A stretch of DNA of 64,000 bases from Bradyrhizobium tropiciagri (GTDB taxonomy: Bacteria; Pseudomonadota; Alphaproteobacteria; Rhizobiales; Xanthobacteraceae), in NCBI RefSeq assembly GCF_018130505.1, contig NZ_JAFCKH010000001.1:248001-312000 (forward strand), written 5' to 3'. This document shows positions 26,176-35,386 of the stretch, piece by piece. The position numbers and the translations under genes are program-made. Every line of letters begins with the position of its first letter. The first letter of the stretch is position 1. The notes under the pieces are model-generated. The model searched no databases and was not told the DNA's origin. It worked only from the letters and a program-made list of their open reading frames with translations.

Positions 26176-27113
26176 GGCGCGTGATCCGCAAGCGATTTGA
26201 TGTAGACGACGAGCCGCAACAGCTGATCTTCACTGACCTTGCCTTCGAAGGACGGCATCAGCGGCTGGTATCCGGCGGCAACCTGGCTGCGCGGCAACAG
26301 GATCGAATCCCTGATGTATTTGTCGTCAGCGGTCACTATGGAGCCGTCCGCGAGCGGCACCGGCTTGCCGTAAAGCCCCTCCAGCGGGGGTGCATGCACG
26401 CTGCTGTTGGCGCCATGGCAGCCACTGCATCCGAACTCGCGAAACAGCGCGCCTCCTTCACGGGCCAGCGAATTGGCGGGTGCCTGGTCGTTCAGCCATT
26501 TGGCGTAGTCCGCCGGCTCCATCGCCACGATCTCGCCGATCATGCCGGAATGGTCGGTGCCGCAATATTCAGCGCAAAACAGATGATAGTGGCCCGCCGT
26601 GACCGCCTCGATCTCGAGGCTCTGGTAACGGCCGGGCACGACGTCGTGCTTGAGACGCAGCGCCGGAACGAAGAAGCTATGGATGACGTCCTGCGACGCC
26701 ATCACCAGCCGCATCGGGCGATGGACTGGCATATGTAGGCTGTTGATCTCGGCCTGCCCGCCGGTGTGCTGGACCTTCCACATCCACTGCTTGGCGACGA
26801 CAAAGACCGATAGCTCGCCCTGCGGCGTCCGGTAAATCTCGAGAAACACGCTGGCGCCCCAGACGAACAGCAGGAGAAAGATTACCAGCGAGGCCGATGT
26901 CCAGCCGACCTCCCAGTGCCAGCTCTTGGAGTCATGATTGCCGCGGTCGACTGGATTGCCGGCCCGGTATCGCACACAGAACAAGAGCAGCAGGAAGATC
27001 AGCAAGCCGAGTACCAGGGAGCTCGCCAGTAGCAGCCCCGCAAACAGCAAATCGACATCGCCGCCATAGGGCGACAGCCCGGGCTTCCAGAATGGAATCC
27101 ATTCGCGCCACAT
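26172..27113 (-). CDS. ctaC: Cytochrome c oxidase subunit II with fused cytochrome c domain (caa3 type)
   Basis: 313 residues from ATG 27113. Two N-terminal helices are followed by the cupredoxin domain with the CuA set (HSFFVP and [12 protein letters not shown]) and then a C-terminal c-type heme domain (FGCSGCHG, distal Met in LMPSFEG). The fusion makes this a caa3-type oxidase, so electrons can come directly from a membrane complex such as the divergent ACIII. No strong ribosome-binding site is seen. The frame is open to 27419, but that part matches the antisense of the next gene. Confidence 0.93.
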   Translation of the reverse strand: MWREWIPFWKPGLSPYGGDVDLLFAGLLLASSLVLGLLIFLLLLFCVRYRAGNPVDRGNHDSKSWHWEVGWTSASLVIFLLLFVWGASVFLEIYRTPQGELSVFVVAKQWMWKVQHTGGQAEINSLHMPVHRPMRLVMASQDVIHSFFVPALRLKHDVVPGRYQSLEIEAVTAGHYHLFCAEYCGTDHSGMIGEIVAMEPADYAKWLNDQAPANSLAREGGALFREFGCSGCHGANSSVHAPPLEGLYGKPVPLADGSIVTADDKYIRDSILLPRSQVAAGYQPLMPSFEGKVSEDQLLRLVVYIKSLADHAP

Positions 27114-27135
27114 CGTGCTCAGGCGCCTGCGCTGG

Positions 27136-27489
27136 TCATCGAGCGGGCCATCCCGGTAATCCCGTCTGCACCAACCGCTCCATCGCGCGGGCAACGGGAA
27201 TCCGGGCCACATTGTGCTCACGATCGACCCAGCCGTAACTGTCGGCAAATTGGCGATCTTGTTCCCGTTGCCGGCGCAGCTCATTCGCCGGATCGAGCGC
27301 AAGCGGCGGCGCCTCGGAGCTGAGGGCAGGGCGCGCCACGGGATTGCCGCGATTAATCGACTGCGGGAAGAAGAGAGGCATGAGGAGCGGCGTTGCGACC
27401 ACGAACAGTCCAAGCCCAAGCGCCAGCCTGCCCACTAGCTTGGGATCAACGTCGGACCGCTCGTAGCCGGTATCGGTGCTGTCAGTCAT
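27136..27489 (-). CDS. Single-helix membrane protein of the oxidase/ACIII locus
   Basis: 117 residues. One helix (GRLALGLGLFVVATPLLMPLFF) is followed by a periplasmic part with DRQFADSYGWVDREHNVARIPVARAMERL. The YGWVDxxxxxxRIPxxRAM motif recurs in proteins beside SCO/oxidase genes in other bacteria. It is first in the leftward oxidase operon and probably assists assembly; the exact role is unknown. Confidence 0.75.
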   Translation of the reverse strand: MTDSTDTGYERSDVDPKLVGRLALGLGLFVVATPLLMPLFFPQSINRGNPVARPALSSEAPPLALDPANELRRQREQDRQFADSYGWVDREHNVARIPVARAMERLVQTGLPGWPAR

Positions 27490-27514
27490 GGCGGGATCCG
27501 AAACGCGCGAGGTC

Positions 27515-27570
27515 AATGCGAAAGTGGGGCGCACGTTCCAAATAAGGAACGATCCCGTTGTGCCGGCATT
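27515..27570. promoter_or_regulatory. Back-to-back GGAAC boxes between oxidase and ACIII operons
   Basis: Leftward GGAAC (27535-27539) and rightward GGAAC (27546-27550) are six bases apart, each followed after 16 bases by CATT. The geometry equals the divergent pair at 9.9 kb, but the -10 is weaker than consensus. It is a candidate divergent promoter for the two respiratory operons. Confidence 0.45.
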
Positions 27571-27605
27571 GGGAAAAATGTGCCCCGATGCGGTCCGGCG
27601 ACCGG

Positions 27606-28262
27606 ATGACCCAAATTTTCACTCCTGCGGCGGATACCTGGCTGCGGCTCTTCATGGTCGGCGGCCTTGCCCTGTCGAGCGGAGGTCTCGTGGGTCTGAT
27701 CGGATTTGCGCACTCGGCCTATGAGACATCGACGGATGTCCGTCCACATCAGCCGGTTCCGTTTAGCCATAAGCACCATGCCGGCGAGCTCGGCATTGAT
27801 TGCCGCTACTGCCATACGGGCGCGGAGACCAGCCCTCAGGCCGGGTTACCGCCGACAGCGACCTGCATGACCTGCCATTCGCAAATCTGGACCAATGCCA
27901 CGATGCTAGCACCGATCAGAAAAAGCCTCGCCGACGACAAGCCCATCATCTGGACGCGTGTAGCCAAGCTGCCAGACTACGTGTTCTTCCGCCACGACAT
28001 TCACATCGCGAAGGGCGTGGGGTGCGAGACCTGTCACGGCCGCATAGACGCCATGCCGCTGACCTATCGCGCCAAGGCATTTACGATGGAGTTCTGTCTC
28101 GACTGTCATCGCGATCCCGTGCCGCATCTTCGGCCGAAGGATCACATCGCCGATATGACGTGGCAGGCCGGCACTGACGCCAGCGCGAGCGGGGAGAAGA
28201 TTACCGCGCATGAAGGCATTCGGTTCGGGCAGCTCACGCACTGCTATGTGTGCCACAGATGA
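27606..28262 (+). CDS. actA: ACIII pentaheme cytochrome c subunit ActA
   Basis: 218 residues with one N-terminal helix (LRLFMVGGLALSSGGLVGLIGF) and five heme-binding CxxCH motifs: CRYCH, CMTCH, CETCH, CLDCH, CYVCH. This is the pentaheme form of ActA of alternative complex III, which oxidises quinol and passes electrons to a c-type carrier or directly to oxidase. The frame opens at 27558, but ATG 27606 gives the family's start. It overlaps actB by ATGA. Confidence 0.93.
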   Translation: MTQIFTPAADTWLRLFMVGGLALSSGGLVGLIGFAHSAYETSTDVRPHQPVPFSHKHHAGELGIDCRYCHTGAETSPQAGLPPTATCMTCHSQIWTNATMLAPIRKSLADDKPIIWTRVAKLPDYVFFRHDIHIAKGVGCETCHGRIDAMPLTYRAKAFTMEFCLDCHRDPVPHLRPKDHIADMTWQAGTDASASGEKITAHEGIRFGQLTHCYVCHR

Positions 28263-31144
28263 GGGGCGATGCGACGAGGCCGAATACTCCGCGCGGACCT
28301 GCGCTCTGGTCGAGCGTCGAGGAATTGTCCGGTGACCCGGCATTTGAGGCATGGGTCAATGCAGAATATCCGGCCGCCGCAACCCTGGGCCCGACGGCGC
28401 GGCGGACCTTCCTCAAATTGATGGGCGCATCTTTCGCACTTGCCGGGCTGACCGGGTGCGAGAAGAGCCCGTTCGTCGCCGCGCTACCCTATGTCGAGCA
28501 GCCGCAAGGTTCGACCGCCGGCGTTCCCAAATACTATGCCACGGCTGTGACCCTCGAAGGCTATGCGCAGCCGGTGATCGCGACGGTCTATTCCGGGCGG
28601 CCGACCAAGCTCGACGGCAACCCGGATCATCCAATGGTACAAGGGCGCAGCGACGTGTTCATGCAGGCGGCGGTGCTCGGTCTTTATGATCCCGATCGCG
28701 CCCAAGCACCCACGCACCGCGGAGAGCCGGTGACCTGGAACGACGTTCAACACCAGGTCGAGCTGCTCCGCGCGCGGTGGAGTCAAAGCGAGGGTGAGGG
28801 ACTCGCAATGCTGCTCGGCCATTCGACGTCGCCGACGCTCACTCGCCAGATTGCAGCCCTCGTCACGGAGTTTCCCAAGGCCCGCATCTACGAGCACGCA
28901 GCGATTGGTGACGGGCGCCGCCCTGACTTGACGACGGCGGCATATGGCCAGCCGGTGCAGCTGCATGCCAGCTTCGAAGACTGCGATGTCGTCGTTAGTC
29001 TCGACGATGATTTCCTTGGCGTCGGACCTCAGCAAGTCGCCAATGCGCGTGCCTGGTCGGCTGCGCGGCATCGTAGCGCCGACAAGCCGGGTCTTGCGCT
29101 GTACGTGGCGGAAGCCGTTCCGTCCGCGACCGGGGCGATGGCGGAAGCGCGCGTGGCAGTCGACGCCTCGCGCGTCTGGCTGATGGCGCGCGGTCTCGCC
29201 CATGCATGCGGCGTCGCCGGTGCCGAGGCGGCGGATGTTTCGCCAGCGGAACAACGATGGCTCGAGCGTGCGGCCGATGCGTGCCGATCTGCGCGCGGCC
29301 GGGCGCTTGTGACCTCCAGCCATTTCGGCAGCGACGCAACTGCCTCGTGGGTCGCACGCACCAACGCGTTGCTCGGCGCGAATGCCCTGATTGGGGCCGC
29401 AAAACCTGCGCCCGGTGCCGCGAATGCCGGGGCCCTGAGCGAGTTGGCAAGGGATATCGGCAGCGGTGCGGTTGATACGCTCGTCATCATTGAGGCGAAT
29501 CCGGCCTATACCGCGCCCGGGGAGCTTGGATTCAAGGATCTTCTGCAGAAGGTCAGATCCTCGCTGCACCTCGGCACACATCGCGATGAGACAGGTGATC
29601 TTTGCGAATGGCAGCTGCCATTGACGCATGCGCTGGAGAGCTGGAGTGACGCGCGGTCGGTCGACGGAACGGCCACAATCGTCCAGCCCACCATTGCACC
29701 GTTCTACGACGTCCGCACCGTTCATCAGGTCATGGCGCTGCTCTTGGGCCAGTTGGACCCGACGCCGGAGACGCTGGTTCGCGACACATGGCGCGCGACC
29801 CTCGGCGACGATTTCGAGACTAAATGGACGAGTTGCCTGCGCGATGGACATGTTCCGGAGCAGAAAAGTCCTGCACCGAGTATCGAAGCGGCCGCAACCG
29901 CCGTTGCACCGCCATTCCCGGATGACGGGTTGGACATTGTCTTTCGGCCCGATCCCACGGTGTGGGACGGCAGCTTCGCCAATAATGGCTGGCTGCAGGA
30001 GCTACCAAAACCGCTGACTACGTTGACCTGGAGCAACGTGGTCTCAATCAGCCCGGCGTTGGCCAAACTAAAGCGTTTGGCCAACGGTGATCACGTCAAG
30101 GTCACAATCAGGGATCGTTCGATTACCGGGCCAGCGTGGATCTTGCCGGGCCAGGCCGCGAACACCGTCGCGCTCTCGCTGGGCTACGGCCGGAGCAAAG
30201 CGGGGCGTGTCGGCGATGGCCTCGGCTACAACGCCTATGACGTGAGGCCCGTCGATCAGCCCTGGCAGACCAGGGGAAGTCTACACAAGCTCGGCACAAG
30301 CGAGACGCTGGCCGTCACGCAATTGCATCACCGCATGGAGGGGTTCGACTTCGTCCGCGAGGTGACCGCCGCCGAGATCGGCCATCAAAAGGCCGAAGCG
30401 CCTCAACCGAGCCTCTATCCGGCAAAGCCGTCGGCGCCAAACGCCTGGGGCATGGTGATCGACCTCGATTCCTGCATCGGCTGCAACGCGTGCGTGGCGG
30501 CTTGCACGGCAGAGAACAATGTGCCGGTGGTCGGGAGTGCAGAAGTTAAGGTTGGCCGCGAAATGCACTGGCTGCGCATCGCACGCTACTACACGGGCGA
30601 GGTAGAGGAGCCGCGGAGCTTTTTCCAGCCGGTGCCCTGCATGCATTGTGAGCAGGCGCCCTGCGAGATGGGTTGCCCGGTCCATGCGACAACGCACAGC
30701 CCCGAGGGCGTCAACCAAATGGTCTATAACCGCTGCATCGGCACCCGGACGTGCTCGAGCTACTGCCCGTACAAGGTCCGCCGGTTCAATTTCTTCGACT
30801 ATCGCCTTGCGTCGGATGCGCCGGAGCACGCTGCGCACAACCCCGACGTCACGGTGCGCTCGCGCGGCGTGATGGAGAAGTGCACCTATTGCACGCAACG
30901 GATCGAGGCCGCGCATGTCGCGGCCGACAAGGAAAACCGTCCGTTGCGCGACGGCGAAATCGTGACCGCCTGCCAGAGCGCATGTCCGACCAGGGCGATC
31001 GTGTTCGGCGACATCAATGATCCCGCGTCCGACGTCTCTCGCCTGCGCCGTGACGGCCGTCACTACGTCCTCCTGGAAGAGCAAGGAACGCGTCCGCGCA
31101 CAACGTATCTCGCGCGCTGGAAGTCGGCGGAGGGGCAGGGGTGA
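28259..31144 (+). CDS. actB: ACIII subunit ActB (Mo-oxidoreductase-like plus Fe-S protein)
   Basis: 961 residues. A Tat signal (ARRTFLKLMGASFALAG) ends at a lipobox-like LTGC. Residues about 60-700 form a molybdopterin-oxidoreductase-like domain, which in ACIII lacks the cofactor. The C-terminal ferredoxin part carries the cluster motifs CIGCNACVAAC, CMHCEQAPCEMGC, CIGTRTCSSYC and CTYCTQR...CQSACP, enough for four clusters. It carries electrons between the quinol site and ActA. Overlaps actA and actC by four bases each. Confidence 0.94.
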   Translation: MRGDATRPNTPRGPALWSSVEELSGDPAFEAWVNAEYPAAATLGPTARRTFLKLMGASFALAGLTGCEKSPFVAALPYVEQPQGSTAGVPKYYATAVTLEGYAQPVIATVYSGRPTKLDGNPDHPMVQGRSDVFMQAAVLGLYDPDRAQAPTHRGEPVTWNDVQHQVELLRARWSQSEGEGLAMLLGHSTSPTLTRQIAALVTEFPKARIYEHAAIGDGRRPDLTTAAYGQPVQLHASFEDCDVVVSLDDDFLGVGPQQVANARAWSAARHRSADKPGLALYVAEAVPSATGAMAEARVAVDASRVWLMARGLAHACGVAGAEAADVSPAEQRWLERAADACRSARGRALVTSSHFGSDATASWVARTNALLGANALIGAAKPAPGAANAGALSELARDIGSGAVDTLVIIEANPAYTAPGELGFKDLLQKVRSSLHLGTHRDETGDLCEWQLPLTHALESWSDARSVDGTATIVQPTIAPFYDVRTVHQVMALLLGQLDPTPETLVRDTWRATLGDDFETKWTSCLRDGHVPEQKSPAPSIEAAATAVAPPFPDDGLDIVFRPDPTVWDGSFANNGWLQELPKPLTTLTWSNVVSISPALAKLKRLANGDHVKVTIRDRSITGPAWILPGQAANTVALSLGYGRSKAGRVGDGLGYNAYDVRPVDQPWQTRGSLHKLGTSETLAVTQLHHRMEGFDFVREVTAAEIGHQKAEAPQPSLYPAKPSAPNAWGMVIDLDSCIGCNACVAACTAENNVPVVGSAEVKVGREMHWLRIARYYTGEVEEPRSFFQPVPCMHCEQAPCEMGCPVHATTHSPEGVNQMVYNRCIGTRTCSSYCPYKVRRFNFFDYRLASDAPEHAAHNPDVTVRSRGVMEKCTYCTQRIEAAHVAADKENRPLRDGEIVTACQSACPTRAIVFGDINDPASDVSRLRRDGRHYVLLEEQGTRPRTTYLARWKSAEGQG

Positions 31145-32496
31145 CCGATCGCATCGCCGATATCCTGCCGCCGGATCAGAGCCTCGGTCGGGTCAGCGAT
31201 CAGCTCACCGGCATTCCCCTGCATTTCCCGGCGCGCCGCCGCTGGTGGATCGCGATGATCGTCGCATCTGGACTGCTGCTTCTTCTCGTGATCTCCACGA
31301 CTGCGTTGTTCACCCGTGGTGTCGGTATCTGGGGTATCAATATCCCCGTCAACTGGGCGTTCGCGATCCACAATTATGTTTGGTGGCTCGGCATCGGCCA
31401 TGCCGGCACGTTGATCTCGGCGTTGCTGTTACTGACCGGCAGCGAATGGCGCAATTCGCTGAATCGTTTTGCCGAGACCATGACGCTGTTTGCGGTGATC
31501 TGCGCCGGCATCTACCCGGTGCTGCATCTCGGCCGTCCCTGGTACCTGTACTGGATGTTCCCGTATCCCGCGACGATGGGAGTATGGCCGCAGTTTCGCA
31601 GTCCGCTGGAGTGGGACATCTGGGCGGTGCTGACCTATCTCACGGTGTCGCTGGCATTCTGGTACACCGGCCTCATACCCGATCTTGCCGCCGCCCGCGA
31701 CCGGGCGAAGAGGCGTGGCTGGCAGATCTTCTTTGGCATCACAGCGCTAGGCTGGCGCGGTTCGGCCCCGCATTGGCAGCGCTGGTCGCAGGCCTACCGG
31801 CTCACCGCAGGCCTTGCGGTGCCGCTCGTGGTATCCGTGCACAGCGAGGTCTCGCTGCTGTTCGCTGCCGGCCAGATCCCCGGCTGGCACTCGACGATCT
31901 TTCCGCCTTACTTCGTGCTTGGCGCGGCGTTCTCGGGCTTTGCGATGGTCGCGATCATCGCGATCGCGCTGCGGTCCCTGTTCGGTCTCGGCAATCTGGT
32001 CACCGACGATCACCTCGATGTGCTCGGCAAGGTGCTGCTCGCGTGCGGGCTGATGACCGGCTACGGATACCTCTTCGAGGTCTTCGACGCGCTCTACTCC
32101 GGCGGGGCGCACGAGATGCAGACGCTGTCGGACCGCCTCATCGGCGCCTACGCCTGGACTTATTGGGGAGCGATCGTCTTCAATTTCGTACCGCTGCAGG
32201 GATTGTGGTGGCGGACGATTCGGCGCAGCGGATGGATGCTGCTGCTGATCTCGATCTCCGTCGTGATCGGGATGTGGCTGGAGCGGTACATGATCCTCGT
32301 CACCAGCCTCTATCGCGACTTCGTGGTGTCGTCGTGGGGGGCATTCACTCCGACCTTCTGGGACTGGTCGACGTATCTCGGCACGATTGGTCTGTTCCTC
32401 GTTCCGTTCCTGTTGGCCATCAGGTTCATTCCCATGATCTCGATCTTCGAGAGCGAGGAGCTGTTGCACGAGGAGCAGGAGGCGCGTCGTGGCTAA
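31141..32496 (+). CDS. actC: ACIII quinol-binding membrane subunit ActC (NrfD-like)
   Basis: 451 residues starting with GTG in a GTGA overlap with actB. About ten helices with the NrfD/PsrC features: VNWAFAIHNYVWWLGIGHAGTLISALLLL, HLGRPWYLYWMFPYP and VSVHSEVSLLFAAGQIPGWHSTIFPPYF. This subunit holds the quinol site and may form part of a proton path. The downstream actD start overlaps by eight bases. Confidence 0.93.
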   Translation: MTDRIADILPPDQSLGRVSDQLTGIPLHFPARRRWWIAMIVASGLLLLLVISTTALFTRGVGIWGINIPVNWAFAIHNYVWWLGIGHAGTLISALLLLTGSEWRNSLNRFAETMTLFAVICAGIYPVLHLGRPWYLYWMFPYPATMGVWPQFRSPLEWDIWAVLTYLTVSLAFWYTGLIPDLAAARDRAKRRGWQIFFGITALGWRGSAPHWQRWSQAYRLTAGLAVPLVVSVHSEVSLLFAAGQIPGWHSTIFPPYFVLGAAFSGFAMVAIIAIALRSLFGLGNLVTDDHLDVLGKVLLACGLMTGYGYLFEVFDALYSGGAHEMQTLSDRLIGAYAWTYWGAIVFNFVPLQGLWWRTIRRSGWMLLLISISVVIGMWLERYMILVTSLYRDFVVSSWGAFTPTFWDWSTYLGTIGLFLVPFLLAIRFIPMISIFESEELLHEEQEARRG

Positions 32497-33019
32497 GCGC
32501 TCATTCGGCCTGCTCGGCGAGTTCGAAAATCCGGAGGCGCTGCTCGCGGCTGCACGCAAGGCCCGCGAGGCCGGCTATCGCAAGCTCGATGCCTTCACGC
32601 CGTTTCCAATCGAGGGGCTTGCGAAGATCCTGCGCCTGCCGACACCCCGGATATCCGTCGTCGGACTGGTCGGCGGCTTGACCGGCGCCGCGCTGGCGCT
32701 GCTCATGCAGTTCTACGTAAACTACGATTATCCGCTCGATGTCGGTGGGCGGCCGCTGTACGCGCTCTCGGCGTTCGCCGTCGTCGTATTCGAGCTGACG
32801 ATCCTGGTGTCGGCGCTCGCGATGATTATGGCGATGCTCTGGCAGAACGGCCTGCCGCGGCTCAATCATCCGGTGTTCGGCGCCCGCCACATCGAGCGCG
32901 CCAGCAAGGATCGGTTCTTCCTGTGCGTCCTCGCTGATGACGCAGCGTTCGATGCGGACAGAACGGCCGTCTTCCTGCAGGACGCGGGCGCGTTGTCGAT
33001 AGAGCTCGTACCGTCATGA
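32489..33019 (+). CDS. actD: ACIII subunit ActD (DUF3341)
   Basis: 176 residues. GLLGEFENPEALLAAARKAREAGYRKLDAFTPFPIEGL is the typical DUF3341 start, followed by two helices (VGLVGGLTGAALALLMQFYV, FAVVVFELTILVSALAMIMAML) and the late PVFGARHIERASKDRFFLCV. It is a structural subunit of ACIII. It overlaps actE by four bases. Confidence 0.92.
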   Translation: MAKRSFGLLGEFENPEALLAAARKAREAGYRKLDAFTPFPIEGLAKILRLPTPRISVVGLVGGLTGAALALLMQFYVNYDYPLDVGGRPLYALSAFAVVVFELTILVSALAMIMAMLWQNGLPRLNHPVFGARHIERASKDRFFLCVLADDAAFDADRTAVFLQDAGALSIELVPS

Positions 33020-33543
33020 CACGGGCATGGCTTCTTGCATTGGCCTTGCTGCTCGCGGGATGCGACCAGAACATGGACGTGCAACCTCGCTACAGCGAAT
33101 ATGGCCGCGCGCCGCTGTTTCGCGGCAGCGTACTGCGCAAGGCGCCGGCGGGCGTGGTGGATCGCAACGCGTTGGCTGAGCAGGCCGCGGTGCGTAACAA
33201 GCCTCCCTTGAACGCGGCTTTGCTGGAGCGTGGTCAGCAGCGTTTCGATATCTTCTGCTCGCCGTGTCATGGCGCCAATGGCGACGGCAACGGCTTCGTG
33301 GTCGAGCGCGGCATGCCGTCGCCGACCAGCTACCATGCCGAGCGGCTGCGGAACGAGGAAGACCAGCACTTCTTCGATGTCATCACCAATGGCTATGGCG
33401 CGATGTTTTCCTACGGCGCGCGGGTGTCGCCGCGGGATCGCTGGGCGATCGTCGCCTATATCCGTGCGCTGCAGCTCAGCCGTCATGGTTCGATCGACGA
33501 CGTGCCAGCCGATGAGCGCGGCAAGCTTTTGGAGCAACGGTGA
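33016..33543 (+). CDS. actE: ACIII monoheme cytochrome c lipoprotein ActE
   Basis: 175 residues. Signal peptide with lipobox LLLAGC at residues 12-17. A single heme motif CSPCHG follows the RGQQRFDIF lead-in, and a later GYGAMFSYGARVSPRDRWAIVAYIRALQ is typical of ActE; Met in AMFSY is the probable distal ligand. It probably hands electrons from ActA to the caa3 oxidase. Coupled to actD and actF by overlaps. Confidence 0.92.
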   Translation: MTRAWLLALALLLAGCDQNMDVQPRYSEYGRAPLFRGSVLRKAPAGVVDRNALAEQAAVRNKPPLNAALLERGQQRFDIFCSPCHGANGDGNGFVVERGMPSPTSYHAERLRNEEDQHFFDVITNGYGAMFSYGARVSPRDRWAIVAYIRALQLSRHGSIDDVPADERGKLLEQR

Positions 33544-34631
33544 TGGGCCACGACTTGCCCAATCGCCGATTGATGATCGCAGCGTCCGGCGCGGTCGTCC
33601 TGCTAGTTGGCGGCGCGCTCGCCGACCATCGCTCGACCGCCGCGGCCTATCTCGTGGCCTGGATTGCGGTCGGCGCCATTCCGATCGGAACGCTGGGCGT
33701 GCTCATGACGAGTTATCTGGTGCGGCGGGCATGGACGGATGAACTGTATCCCGCAATGACGGCCATCTGCGCCACTATTCCGGTCATCGGCCTGCTGTTC
33801 CTGCCGGTCTTGCTCAACCTCGCCACGCTCTATCCTGCGGCTGGACATCACGAGGCGCTACCGGCCTTCAAGGCCGTGTACCTCGCGCCGCGGTTCGTGG
33901 CAGCGCGCACGGTGGTCTATTTCGTCATCTGGACCTGGCTTGCCCTCAGGCTGCAGAGAGCTTGGCCTGATCCTGAGCGCATGGCGAAAGCGGCGTCCGG
34001 TGGACTGATCGTCTACGCGATCTCTGTGTCGCTTGCGGGTATGGACTGGATGGAAGCCCTGGAGCCGCGCTTCCATTCCTCGATCTATGGCCTGCTGTAT
34101 CTCGGTATGCTGCTGCTGGATGGCGTCGCCAGCGCGGTCGGACTTGGACTGCTGTTGCGACGGATCCGGAAGCCCAGGGGCTACAGCGCGCTGCTGCTGT
34201 CGGCGATCCTGTTCTGGGCCTATCTTCACGCGATGCAGTACATCGTGATCTGGTCGGGAAATGTCCCGGACGAGGCGGCCTGGTACATTGATCGTTCGTC
34301 GGACGGATGGCAATTCGCCCTGACGCTCCTGGCACTGGGCCAGTTCGTGTTTCCGTTCTTCGCGCTACTGAGCCGCCGCGTCCGTGCCGATCGGCGCTGG
34401 TTGCTCGGCTTGTGCGCGCTCACAGTCTCGATGCGGATCTGTGAGTCCGCGATCCTGGTCTTCCCGGCCATTGACGGTCTTCGCGGGTGGCTGTCCGGCA
34501 TTATGCTGGTGGTCGCGCTGGTCGTCCTTGTGAGCCTGTTGGTGTGGCGCGTAGTGTCGGCGCTCCGCCATAGCGGGTTGTTCGGCTTCTGGCCGTCGAG
34601 CGGCGTTCGCGCCGGAGCAGAACCACAATGA
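33543..34631 (+). CDS. actF: ACIII membrane subunit ActF
   Basis: 362 residues with about ten helices, the second large membrane subunit related to ActC. The stretch PVLLNLATLYPAAGHHEALPAFKAVYLAPRF and later AMQYIVIWSGNVPDEAAWYIDRS are the ActF hallmarks. ATG 33543 overlaps the actE stop (TGATG); GTG 33540 is an alternative. Its last 131 bp overlap the convergent SCO gene, where both proteins have plausible tails. Confidence 0.9.
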   Translation: MGHDLPNRRLMIAASGAVVLLVGGALADHRSTAAAYLVAWIAVGAIPIGTLGVLMTSYLVRRAWTDELYPAMTAICATIPVIGLLFLPVLLNLATLYPAAGHHEALPAFKAVYLAPRFVAARTVVYFVIWTWLALRLQRAWPDPERMAKAASGGLIVYAISVSLAGMDWMEALEPRFHSSIYGLLYLGMLLLDGVASAVGLGLLLRRIRKPRGYSALLLSAILFWAYLHAMQYIVIWSGNVPDEAAWYIDRSSDGWQFALTLLALGQFVFPFFALLSRRVRADRRWLLGLCALTVSMRICESAILVFPAIDGLRGWLSGIMLVVALVVLVSLLVWRVVSALRHSGLFGFWPSSGVRAGAEPQ

Positions 34632-35373
34632 GCAGAGCGAGGCCGCTCAACGTTGCGAGGCCGGTCGCTTTCAGCAGCTGGCTGACGGCGAGGGTGTAAA
34701 GACCGCTTGCGGGATCGAAGCCGTAGCACATCAGCGAGACATGATCGATCCATCGGCCGATACGGCCTTGACTGGCCTCGATCAGCGCGAGCCGTAGATT
34801 GGCAGGGTCAAGCCCGAGGCCGGGCAGGGAGCGCGCGATGCGGCCGTCCGGCGTTACTACGAAAGCGGCGGCGGGATGCGCATAGCGGCCTCGATCGCGA
34901 TCGTAGACCGCATCGAAGCCGAAGGCTTTGGTCAACGACGCGATATCGCCGGCATCTCCGCGCAGGACGTGCGTATTGTCGCCGAGCGGGTCTGGTCCGA
35001 CTTGCGCCTGCTTCAGCTCTTTTGCGTTTTCCAGCGTATCCTGTGGGTCGAAGCTCAGCACGTTCAAATGGAAGTCCGCTCCCGGCTGTAGTCCGGACTG
35101 CCGGAGCGCGTCCGCGACGGCGCTGACCACGGGGCCGCATAGCGTGTCACAGGTGAAGTCTGCCAGGACCCAAACGCTCGATTTGTCGTCGAGCCATTGC
35201 TCGAGAGGCCGCGCCGTGCCGCTTTCATCCCGCAGGCGGATCGACCGTGGTAAGCCGGCACCACGCGCAGGTGAGGCCTCGACCGCGCCGATATCGGACC
35301 GGGTCAACTCGGCACGCGCAGGCGCCAGCGCGGCGCACGCGAACCAGACGGCAAGCAGCAATTGCCGATGCAT
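34501..35373 (-). CDS. SCO1/SenC-type copper chaperone
   Basis: 290 residues. Signal peptide (LLLAVWFACAALAPARA), then a thioredoxin-like SCO domain: LADFTCDTLCGPVVSA with the copper-binding CxxxC, and the distal His in DRGRYAHPAAAFVVTPDGRIAR. A C-terminal helix (GLALLIVVLLRR) anchors it. It should load CuA of oxidase subunit II. The ribosome site lies just after the upstream TPP enzyme stop, 13 bp away, so the two form one transcript. The Arg-rich tail overlaps actF. Confidence 0.88.
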   Translation of the reverse strand: MHRQLLLAVWFACAALAPARAELTRSDIGAVEASPARGAGLPRSIRLRDESGTARPLEQWLDDKSSVWVLADFTCDTLCGPVVSAVADALRQSGLQPGADFHLNVLSFDPQDTLENAKELKQAQVGPDPLGDNTHVLRGDAGDIASLTKAFGFDAVYDRDRGRYAHPAAAFVVTPDGRIARSLPGLGLDPANLRLALIEASQGRIGRWIDHVSLMCYGFDPASGLYTLAVSQLLKATGLATLSGLALLIVVLLRRERRSTARSRTTRYGGAPTLRATPTGSQGRPARPPA

Positions 35374-35386
35374 CGATTCCTGGCCT

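Noticed and set aside
28484-29851. 455-codon leftward open frame
   Set aside because: Antisense of actB.
31017-32681. 554-codon rightward open frame
   Set aside because: Alternate frame of actB end, actC and actD; Arg/Ser/His-rich with no domain.
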